Source of the DNA: Sporisorium sorghi
Lineage: Eukaryota; Basidiomycota; Ustilaginomycetes; Ustilaginales; Ustilaginaceae
Assembly (NCBI GenBank): GCA_023212695.1
Contig: JALCCG010000454.1
Coordinates: 1 to 11,196, forward strand
Length of the DNA stretch: 11,196 nucleotides
Direction of reading: 5' to 3'
A program made the translations under genes and the position numbers. How positions within the stretch are numbered: position 1 is the stretch's first letter; every line of letters starts with the position of its first letter. Of the stretch, positions 1 to 6,463 are shown piece by piece. The notes beneath the pieces were generated by a model. It was not told the DNA's origin, did not search any database, and saw only the letters and a program-made list of their open reading frames with translations.

Positions 1-19
1 GCCTCAAAATTTGTGAGTG

Positions 20-64
20 GAGGGGGACTTGCCTGTTTTGGCCCAAATTTCACAAGTCCCCCTC
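20..64. repeat. Perfect 12-bp inverted repeat (hairpin)
   Basis: Bases 20-31 (gagggggacttg) are the exact reverse complement of 53-64, with a 21-base loop. The arms are G/C rich on one side and the spacer contains AAATTT. It could be the end of a small inverted-repeat element, a 3' structure of a gene lying left of the window, or part of the promoter of the gene at 283. Only the symmetry is seen directly; the role is unknown. Confidence 0.6.
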
Positions 65-65
65 A

Positions 66-101
66 ATTCCACACCTACGTGAATTCCACATCTACGTGAT
101 A
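66..101. repeat. Tandem 18-bp imperfect repeat with CTACGTGA core
   Basis: Two adjacent units, attccacacctacgtga (66-82) and attccacatctacgtga (84-100), differ at one base and have an 18-base period. Each carries an ACGTG core, the kind of site bound by bZIP and bHLH factors. A related CACGTTAC follows at about 103-110. They lie about 180-220 bases before the first secreted-protein start and about 100-140 before its TATA box, so upstream activating sites are a reasonable inference. Confidence 0.55.
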
Positions 102-203
102 CACGTTACTGTACCAAATCATGCAGGGTCGAGACCTTGGTTGGTCCCGCTCCACCAGGCCAACTGCAGTGTCTTGCAGAGGCGCTCTTGGTCGCGAAGT
201 GCA

Positions 204-209
204 TATAAG
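204..209 (+). promoter_or_regulatory. TATA box of first secreted-protein gene
   Basis: TATAAG lies 74 bases before the ATG at 283, a fitting distance for a TATA box plus short leader in a fungal gene. Its position downstream of the in-frame ATG at 121 also argues that 121 is not the start used. Confidence 0.5.
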
Positions 210-282
210 GAGGAGCCATTCAATTTCAGGTTTCACTAATCCGCAACACCTCCTAAAACAGCCAAACCCGAACACCGTCAAG

Positions 283-813
283 ATGAAGTTTTTGCAACTT
301 CACCTGTTCTTCCTTATCTGCTCCGTACTCCTGACTCTTTGTGGATGTCGACCTGCTGGCCCCGGTCTGCCGGATCTCAACGAGGAAGCCGAGGATCCAT
401 CACGTGCTCGTGCTATCTGGCTGCAGCAGCACCTCAAGCTAGATAGCAACTGGCTTAGCGATGTAGTCGAAATTACGGACGAGTCGAAAGCTCGCGCTCA
501 ATCCCACATTGGAAGCCCCGTAGCGAGGTTCTTGGTGCGTGACGATCCACTGAATCCTCAGGTAACAGTAGCTTACACTCCGTTCGTACATGTCCAGCCC
601 CCGCCCCGAACGTCCAAAGAGTGGCCGCACGGTGTCTACATTCTAGAAGTGGCAAAGAACTCCAAAGCAAGACTCGTTGGCGAAGTACGCACATCGGCTG
701 GGTTGACCCAAGATCAGAGGGTATTTTGGTTCAACTATGTGGCTAAACACGCGCTCCACGACAGGAAGAGAATGTTTAAAGAGTACGGTCGGGACATTCT
801 GACCTTGATGTAG
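283..813 (+). CDS. Small secreted protein, tandem family member 1
   Basis: The product is 176 aa. Residues 1-22 form a signal peptide (hydrophobic L/F/I/V core, ending C20-G-C22), so the protein should enter the secretory pathway. No transmembrane segment follows and no cysteine occurs after C22. Shared family blocks are R71-A-x-x-H75-I-G-S-P, A97-Y98, L131-V-G-E134-V, and a C-terminal E-Y168-G-R170 motif. The frame is open back to an ATG at 121, but 283 is preferred because it exposes the signal peptide, has a good context (gtcaagATG), lies after a TATA box and matches the start of both paralogs. The central part is proline rich (about 105-108). No domain of known function is recognised. Tandem placement and secretion suggest an effector-like role, which is inference. 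Confidence 0.85.
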   Translation: MKFLQLHLFFLICSVLLTLCGCRPAGPGLPDLNEEAEDPSRARAIWLQQHLKLDSNWLSDVVEITDESKARAQSHIGSPVARFLVRDDPLNPQVTVAYTPFVHVQPPPRTSKEWPHGVYILEVAKNSKARLVGEVRTSAGLTQDQRVFWFNYVAKHALHDRKRMFKEYGRDILTLM

Positions 814-1193
814 GATGGCGATTCGAAACCATCGAGAGCGCCAAACGAGCTGCCTGGTCGATTCAAGTACTAGCAAGAACACCGTGATTGGTTCACACCC
901 GACCGTCATTTCTCTCTATCCTTCCCGGTCATCATTGTCAACCCGGCCTTGCCGGGGGGCCACTCGAATCTTCCTCAAAGCGATTTTTCCCACCTCCCTC
1001 CTTTCCTTGTCTCGCCCGCTTTCGTCGCTGTGTGCTGAACGATCTCTTTGCAGGCCCCTGTGGGGCGGGCTTGGAGGCTCGCAGAGGTAAATGCTGGCTA
1101 CATCTGCGAATCAGTCTCTCACACGTTCAAATCAAGCGCTGAAGTCGGTCTGTGGTCGCAGCGCACGCGGGAGTGCCGTTGTGCTGTTCGCGT

Positions 1194-1201
1194 TGACGTC
1201 A
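1194..1201. promoter_or_regulatory. TGACGTCA palindrome (CRE-like site)
   Basis: A perfect cAMP-response-element octamer, the consensus for ATF/CREB-type bZIP factors, lies about 270 bases before the ATG of secreted-protein gene 2. A second perfect copy lies at 3304-3311, again within this cluster. Binding is not shown. Confidence 0.35.
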
Positions 1202-1376
1202 AGGCCTTGTCGCGCCCACTCCACGCTTGAGAGGTTGCAGCAACCTGCCAAACTTGGCATGCTGATTGATTGGTCCAAAGACGACGTCAGAGTGCTGAAG
1301 GCAACGCCAAGGAAAACGTTCGTTGTTTGCGTCCCAGCCGCGCTAGGCCGGGGCTCTTCGCAACCTGACGGTGAGC

Positions 1377-1384
1377 TTTTAAAG
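1377..1384 (+). promoter_or_regulatory. TATA-like element of secreted-protein gene 2
   Basis: TTTTAAAG lies about 90 bases before the ATG at 1472, similar to the TATA-ATG distance in gene 1. It is a weak match to the consensus. Confidence 0.3.
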
Positions 1385-1471
1385 GGCGGCGTCTGTATCT
1401 CGACGGTTGTGAAAGAAGATTGATCCCGCCTTGAGCCGGCACTCCCTCACGACGATCGAACGGGAAGCAAG

Positions 1472-2005
1472 ATGCGACTGCCGCTACTCTGCGTGCTCCT
1501 GTTCTCCATACTGCTCGCTTTTCCGTCTTGCCGCTGTGTCGAGCCTGACGGCGACCTCAACGACGGCATCGACGTCGAGAACCACATCTACAACACCCAC
1601 TTGGCTTCCAGCCGACTTGCGCCCTTTGCACGCCGGCACGGTTTGTCGCGTGGATGGCTGACGCCCGTACTTGCGCCCTCGCCCGAGCTGCGACGTCGAG
1701 CTCAAGTGCACCTCCAGAGTGATCAGAGCCGCTTCACAGTGATGTCCATCGCACGGAACGGAGACATTCGGGCCTACTCGACGTACAGATTCTACCAGCC
1801 GAACGCTCAGAGGCCGACGTATGCTGTGCTGATGCTCAAGATCGTGCCGGCACAGAATGCTGTGCTGATCGGCGAGGCGCGCTTCCCAGCTGGGTTGACT
1901 GACGCTGCGGTTGATGAGGCTTGGGAGCTCTTAAATACGGAGGCAAGCTGGGATCGGTGGGCGATTCTCGGTAGATACGGCAGGCGTGCTCTGCAGCTCG
2001 ATTGA
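1472..2005 (+). CDS. Small secreted protein, tandem family member 2
   Basis: The product is 177 aa. Residues 1-22 are a signal peptide with core LLCVLLFSILLAF ending in C20-R-C22; the remainder has no cysteine and no membrane segment. Family blocks are R76-A-Q-V-H80-L, A101-Y102, V119-L-M-L-K, L132-I-G-E135-A followed by P139-A-G-L-T, and R-Y169-G-R171 near the C-terminus. It aligns with the genes at 283 and 2496 almost end to end, with similar spacing between the H and the GE (55-59 residues). The ATG context gcaagATG resembles the other two, and the 5' leader shares ACTCCCTCAC with gene 3. It is intronless. The function is unknown; a secreted effector is a hypothesis from context. Confidence 0.85.
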   Translation: MRLPLLCVLLFSILLAFPSCRCVEPDGDLNDGIDVENHIYNTHLASSRLAPFARRHGLSRGWLTPVLAPSPELRRRAQVHLQSDQSRFTVMSIARNGDIRAYSTYRFYQPNAQRPTYAVLMLKIVPAQNAVLIGEARFPAGLTDAAVDEAWELLNTEASWDRWAILGRYGRRALQLD

Positions 2006-2495
2006 TGAGACCGGCCAGGAGAATCCCGTTGGCGATTGCCTGGTCGAGCAGCGAGGGTTACCTCGTGACAGCGGGAGCAAGGAGCTCGATGCCACCTGTA
2101 CTTCTCCAGCTTGCGTCTCAATGCCACATCTGGTTACATTCTCAAGAAAAGGGCGATTGTCTTGGGGAGCGTGTGTCGTGCTCCAGCTCAAAGCGACGGC
2201 AGTGAGCGTGTGGATTACTCGTTCACACGGCTTCAGTCACAAATCCACATGTGCCCACTGGTAACAAGAAATGCAATGATATGAAATGCAACTTTTACAG
2301 AGCTCAGGCCGAACTGTATCAACCGCCCACCTTGCCAAGCGCATCGCCCCCTTGGCCTTGACAGGAGTCCCCTTCAAACAGACACGCTTGCACTCGCAGA
2401 ACAGATCAAAGCTGTCTCTGATTTGGTAGACGCTCTTCTTTTACCCGTACTCCCTCACCGAATACAACGCTTTCAACACCGCACCCGAAGTCAAG
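2006..2495. other. Spacer between secreted-protein genes 2 and 3
   Basis: These 490 bases show no supported gene: the open frames lack a signal peptide, family blocks and coding-like composition. A GAAATGCAA repeat occurs twice (2268-2276 and 2283-2291). The last 50 bases hold the leader motif shared with gene 2 (ACTCCCTCAC at 2449-2458). No clear TATA box is seen. Confidence 0.45.
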
Positions 2496-3104
2496 ATGCG
2501 ACTCGTGCTTTACCATTCGCACCTCGTTCTCTGCTTGCTGCTGCTCGCCTCCTCGCTGTGCAGCTGCGTAGACGACGAAGCTCTGCTAGCCGGGTTCAGA
2601 GGACAGTCGATCGAGGATCAACTCAACCATCTTCGCGAAGTTGAGCGGGCGCGACGACGGGCGGCAGAAGCGCGACGACGGGCGCAAGAAGCGCAAAGAC
2701 TGGCGCAGGAGCACGCGCACGAGATCGAACGGCTGCACAGCGTACAAGAAGGACTCTTCCGGCGAGTAGTGGGACCCACAGCGGAAGGAGTACATCGTGC
2801 GCGACTGCACATTGGTTCACCCCTCGCCATGTTTGCTTTGCTGCGGGACGGCCGCGAAACAAATGTGGCCTACACGTTTTACACTTTTCGTGACCCAGAG
2901 ACACACCGGCAGGTGCGTGCTGTGCTCATGATCAAGGTGGCTAGGGATCAGCGCGGGAAGCTGATCGGCGAAGCGCATCTCCCAGCTGATGCGCCCCTTC
3001 ACGAGGTCGACAGATTGGTTGAGGAGCTCAGCGTTCGGGCAAACTTGGGCCCGCGAGCAGTCAGTGGCCTATTTGGCGCCAATGCTATGCAGGTGGGGCT
3101 TTGA
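2496..3104 (+). CDS. Small secreted protein with coiled-coil insert, family member 3
   Basis: The product is 202 aa. Residues 1-24 form a signal peptide with core LVLCLLLLASSLC, ending C22-S-C24; no other cysteine follows. Residues about 46-80 are a charged, Ala/Arg/Glu/Gln-rich helix in clear seven-residue periods (R-R-R-A-x-E-A repeated), absent from the two neighbours; it accounts for the extra length. The family domain then follows: R101-A-R-L-H105-I-G-S-P, V124-A-Y126, V143-L-M-I-K-V-A, L156-I-G-E159-A and a degenerate terminal motif (L-F-G in place of Y-G-R). The heptads suggest self-association or binding to another helical protein; this is inference. Intronless, same orientation as its paralogs. 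Function unknown. Confidence 0.85.
   Translation: MRLVLYHSHLVLCLLLLASSLCSCVDDEALLAGFRGQSIEDQLNHLREVERARRRAAEARRRAQEAQRLAQEHAHEIERLHSVQEGLFRRVVGPTAEGVHRARLHIGSPLAMFALLRDGRETNVAYTFYTFRDPETHRQVRAVLMIKVARDQRGKLIGEAHLPADAPLHEVDRLVEELSVRANLGPRAVSGLFGANAMQVGL
2649..2711 (+). repeat. In-frame 21-bp tandem repeat inside gene 3
   Basis: Units 2649-2669 and 2670-2690 are nearly identical (gcgcgacgacgggcg start), and 2691-2711 is a more diverged third unit. The period of 21 bases equals seven codons, so each unit adds one heptad to the predicted coiled coil. Confidence 0.7.
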
Positions 3105-3303
3105 CACGCTTTTGCAACACAGGCTAACTGCAACGGCGTCTGTGAGGTCAGAGTGCAACCTTGTCTATTCGACAACCTCCGTCTCAGTCCCAGCCTTCCG
3201 TTCCACCACGTGCTTTGCAACATGTCGTGCAAGCTTACCTTACGATGAATGCAAACCTTTTCGTTCATAACAGCCCATAGATGAGCTGTGCACTTGCTGC
3301 TCG

Positions 3304-3311
3304 TGACGTCA
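3304..3311. promoter_or_regulatory. TGACGTCA palindrome (second CRE-like site)
   Basis: This is the second perfect TGACGTCA octamer in the cluster, about 160 bases before the recognisable part of the degenerate fourth copy. It may be a surviving promoter element of that copy or chance. Confidence 0.3.
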
Positions 3312-3467
3312 ACTACCAACATGAACAAATGCGCAAATGTGAAGGGGCAACGGGTCGAGACCCTTGATCCATTCGGGCCGAGACGCTTTGCTCATCGGAA
3401 ATGTGAGCACGAGACCGCATGCCACATGCACGCCACGGCGCCTCACACGCAAAGGCTGCGGCACTAG

Positions 3468-3886
3468 GCGCGCCACACCCGTCACGTCGAAGGCTTCCTC
3501 TCGCTGCCTCTGGACTACATCACACGCCTCGACACGCACCCCGACGACCTGTTCTACCGTGCGCTCGTCCACATTCACTCACCCGGTACGCGCTACATGC
3601 TCGACTGCCCGCGCCGTGACTTCTCGGTAGGATGCATTCTGCTCTCGCCTTACATCCACGAGCAGGTTGATGAAGGGGGGGAAGGAGGACGAGCAAAAAG
3701 ATGCTCATGACGCTCTTTGCTCACAGGAACAGCGTGGTTGAGCCCGTGGCGCTGTTCCAGTTGCCTCCGGGGGATCAGATGGAGGTATGGGACCGGGTGA
3801 AGCGCAAGGCCAAGGAGAGCAAGCAGAGTTTGGAGGCGCACAGGGTGCAGTATCTTTTCGTCTTTCCCGAGATGCCGGATATCTAG
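3468..3886 (+). pseudogene. Degenerate fourth copy of the secreted-protein family
   Basis: Two open segments carry family blocks. Segment A (3468 to about 3675) reads in the frame of 3468 and contains R-A-L-V-H-I-H-S-P (3558-3584) and a L-S-P-Y-I-H-E-Q stretch matching Y-T-P-F-V-H-V-Q of gene 1. Segment B (about 3680-3886) reads in another frame and contains R-T-S-K (also in gene 1), a V-V-E-x-V-A-x-F-x-L-P-P-G stretch matching the L-I-G-E-A-x-x-P-A-G block, then a TAG stop. The frame changes near a seven-G tract (3675-3681). In segment A's frame a TAG stands at 3465-3467, inside the homologous region, and no signal peptide is found upstream. I read this as a decayed paralog. A spliced alternative (3321-3402, 3493-3665, 3761-3886; 126 aa) stays open but removes homologous residues and has no signal peptide. 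Confidence 0.6.
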
Positions 3887-3976
3887 AGACGCTCAGTGTT
3901 GGGTGAGCGTCAACACGTCGACACGAGGCCATCGTCGTAGCTGCAGCTTGCTCTTTGCTCGTGAGCGCCAAGCTCC

Positions 3977-4001
3977 AAAAAAAAAAAAAAAAAAAAAAAA
4001 A
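3977..4001. repeat. Homopolymer of 25 A
   Basis: An uninterrupted run of 25 adenines separates the degenerate secreted-protein copy from the tubulin promoter. Its exact length may be affected by sequencing error. Confidence 0.85.
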
Positions 4002-4088
4002 CCGTAAATTGTTAGGCCAGCAAGCTTCCCGCCCTAAATTTCAAAATTTCCCCGTGTTTTGGCTGCAGACGCGTCCGTGCGAGGTTGG

Positions 4089-4110
4089 GTCACGGGCAGG
4101 TCACGGGCAG
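4089..4110. repeat. Perfect 11-bp tandem duplication
   Basis: The unit gtcacgggcag occurs twice in direct succession (4089-4099 and 4100-4110), about 300 bases before the tubulin ATG. Possibly a duplicated regulatory site. Confidence 0.7.
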
Positions 4111-4404
4111 TTCAACACAGAGTTAACCCGGGCGAAAGAGAGTTGAATCGAGGCAGCACGCGTGTCTGTCGGTGTTGTTCTTGACTTGAAATCGGGCGCC
4201 GCCGTTGTGCCTCTCGTTTTGAGATTCGCATCGGGGCCTCTCTCTTTTTGCGCCGTTTGGCTCTCTCTCTCTGTCTCTCGGCGCAACACGCCAGAACGAA
4301 TTCTTGCGCTTGGATCATCTCTACCCACCACCACCACCACCACCACCAACACTACATTCTTTCTTCCTTTCTTCACTCACGTCACGCAGCAGAACACACA
4401 CATC

Positions 4405-6077
4405 ATGCGTGAGCTCATCACGTACGTTTGCACTTTGCGCCTAAAATCATCTCGGAGAGAAAGCGAGGTAGATGCTGACACGGGTCGTGTGACGCCTTTC
4501 TTCTTTGACAAACAGATTCGCCGTTGGTCAGGCAGGTAACCAGATCTCGTCTGCGTTTTGGCAGAGCATCCTCAACGAGCACGGACTCGACGGCGACGGT
4601 GTGAGTAGCAAACCTCCGACACGTTAGAAGCGCTGATGAGCATCGACTGACGCAACTCCACGCCGCTTCTCGTGCAATGCTACGCAAAACAGCGATACGT
4701 CGGCGACAATGAAGTCGAGCAGCTCTCCAGAGTAGGCGTCTTCTTCGAGCCTTCGGGCCAAGAGGGCAAGTTCGTGCCTCGGTAAGTTGGTCCTTTCAGC
4801 ATCATCTTTTTATATTGCATCGCTGCTAACGCGTCTCTCCTCAAATCCCTCGCCGCAGATCGATCCAGGTCGACCTGGAACCCGGCACAATGGACACCAT
4901 CCGCTCCGGCCCACTTGGCAAACTCTTCCGTCCGGACAACTACATCAACGGCGAGTCAGGAGCAGGCAACAACTTCTCGAAAGGATACTACACCGAAGGC
5001 GCAGAACTGCTCGACCAGGTGCTCGACGTAGCCCGCAAAGAAGCCGAGAAAGCCGACATGCTGCAAGGTTTCCAGCTTGTGCACTCTCTCGGTGGCGGAA
5101 CGGGGTCTGGGCTGGGTACGAACTTGTTGACCAAGCTGCGGGAGGAGTTCCCCGACCGCATGCTGGCGACGTGGTCGGTGCTTCCGTCGCCCAAAGTGTC
5201 GGACACGGTGGTGGAGCCGTACAATGCGACGCTGTCGTTCCACCAGCTGGTGGAGAACTCGGACATGACGTTCTGTCTGGATAATGAGGCGCTGTACGAC
5301 ATTTGCCAGCGGACGCTGCGGACTAAGGACCCGACGTATGCGGATCTCAACTCGATCATTGCGTATGCCATGTCTGGATGTTCGACCACGTTGCGTTTCC
5401 CGGGCCAGCTCAACTCCGATTTGCGCAAGATGGGTGTCAACCTCGTGCCGTTCCCACGCCTGCACTTCTTCACCACCGGTTTCGCGCCGCTCGTCGCACC
5501 GGGCAGCAAGGCGTACCAATCGCTGAAAACGTCCGAACTCATCGCACAGGGCTACGACCCGAAGAACATCATGGCCGCCATCGACCCGCGCCACGGCAAG
5601 TACCTCACCGTCGCCGCCATCTTCCGCGGCAAGGTCAACGCGCGCGACGTCGAGAACGAAATGTACAACCTGCGCGAAAAGAACCCCGCGGGCTTCGTCG
5701 AGTGGATCCCCAACAACGTGCTCACGAGTTTGTGCGACATCGCCCCGCCCCAGCTCAAGATGTCCGCGACGTTTATCGCCAACACGACGTCGATCCAGGA
5801 GCTCTTCAAGCGCACGCACGATCAGTTCAGCCTGATGTTCAGGAGGAAGGCGTTTTTGCACTGGTACACGGGTGAAGGCATGGACGAGATGGAGTTCACA
5901 GAAGCCGAATCGAACTTGATGGACCTGATTGCGGAGTACCAGCAGTACGAAACCGCCAGTGTCGACGAGGACGGCTTGGAGGAGGAGCTGTACGAGGGCG
6001 AGTATCAGGAGCAAGGTGCGGTGGCAGAACAGGGCTACGCCGGCGAAGAGTCGGTCCAGTACGCCGATGAACAATGA
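4405..6077 (+). CDS. Beta-tubulin, divergent, four exons
   Basis: Forms the GTP-binding beta subunit of the tubulin heterodimer in microtubules. Exons are 4405-4421, 4516-4600, 4693-4781 and 4859-6077; introns are 94, 92 and 77 nt with donors GTACGT, GTGAGT and GTAAGT, acceptors CAG, and a CTAAC branch site in intron 3. The product is 469 aa. Visible landmarks: V9-G-Q-A-G-N-Q, D69-L-E-P-G-T-M, the GTP loop G142-G-G-T-G-S-G148, V-P-F-P-R-L-H-F-F, and the end-of-core [16 protein letters not shown]. Differences from typical fungal beta-tubulins: it starts M-R-E-L rather than M-R-E-I, has A12 for C12, a two-residue insertion near 40-58, T6, F51, W169 and M200 at the positions equivalent to H6, Y50, F167 and E198, and an acidic tail of about 38 residues. 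The family is certain; a second, specialised paralog is inference. Confidence 0.95.
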
Positions 6078-6463
6078 AGAAACGCTGCACAAAATGTACC
6101 ACCACTGTTCCTTCTCTATAGCTAGCTCGCCACCGACCAACAACACTCTCTTTCCCTTGTCTTGTCCCTCATTGTGTAATTCAAAAGACTTTGCTCACTT
6201 TGTTTGGCGTGTGCATGTCACTGGGGCGATTGCTACGAGCCCAAAGCACGCTCGCCAAGTCGATCTCAACCCTGCAGATCCAATGCTTCACGCAAATCTG
6301 GCTCTGAAGATGACGAAGATGCAATTGAAAAGACGGAAGCGTCTGGATTCTACGTGCGGAATGATGTGAGCCGAGTCCAATGTCCGAAGAGGCAATCTGG
6401 GAGGCCAGAAAGTGATGCTGTGAATGATGCCAAAGTTGAATGCTGTTGTACCGAAAAGTGCTC
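6078..6463. other. Convergent 3' region between tubulin and channel genes
   Basis: These 386 bases lie between the stop of the tubulin (+) and the stop of the channel gene (-). They must hold both 3' UTRs and polyadenylation sites. I see no clear AATAAA on either strand and no supported gene; the open frames here are shadows. Confidence 0.5.

Larger units (their letters stand above)
814..1471. other. Spacer between secreted-protein genes 1 and 2
   Basis: No supported gene in these 658 bases. Small open frames here are R/S rich, have no signal peptide and lack the family blocks. The stretch holds a short GC-rich hairpin (cccggc 942-947 with gccggg 951-956) and a TGACGTCA palindrome at 1194-1201. 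The right end is the presumed promoter of gene 2. Confidence 0.5.
3887..4404. other. Upstream region and leader of the beta-tubulin gene
   Basis: No gene is seen in these 518 bases. They hold a 25-A tract, an 11-bp tandem duplication, a CT-rich stretch (about 4240-4280) and an ACC repeat (about 4325-4348). Pyrimidine-rich stretches ahead of the start are common in strongly expressed fungal genes, so this is the likely promoter and 5' UTR of the tubulin. No clear TATA box is visible. Confidence 0.5.

Noticed and set aside
121..282. Upstream in-frame ATG that would lengthen secreted-protein gene 1 to 230 aa
   Set aside because: The extra 54 residues bury the signal peptide, the TATA box lies downstream of this ATG, and neither paralog has such an extension.
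2586..2904. Open frames on the - strand opposite secreted-protein gene 3
   Set aside because: They mirror the 21-bp repeats of the coiled-coil region and have no coding character of their own.
3321..3886. Intact three-exon gene model over the fourth copy
   Set aside because: The frame closes properly, but the introns would remove residues that align with the paralogs, acceptor 3492 (GAAG) is weak, and the product has no signal peptide. Kept only as an alternative.
4956..6146. 396-codon open frame on the - strand opposite beta-tubulin
   Set aside because: It is a shadow of the tubulin exon; composition is R/V/L rich and it has no motif.
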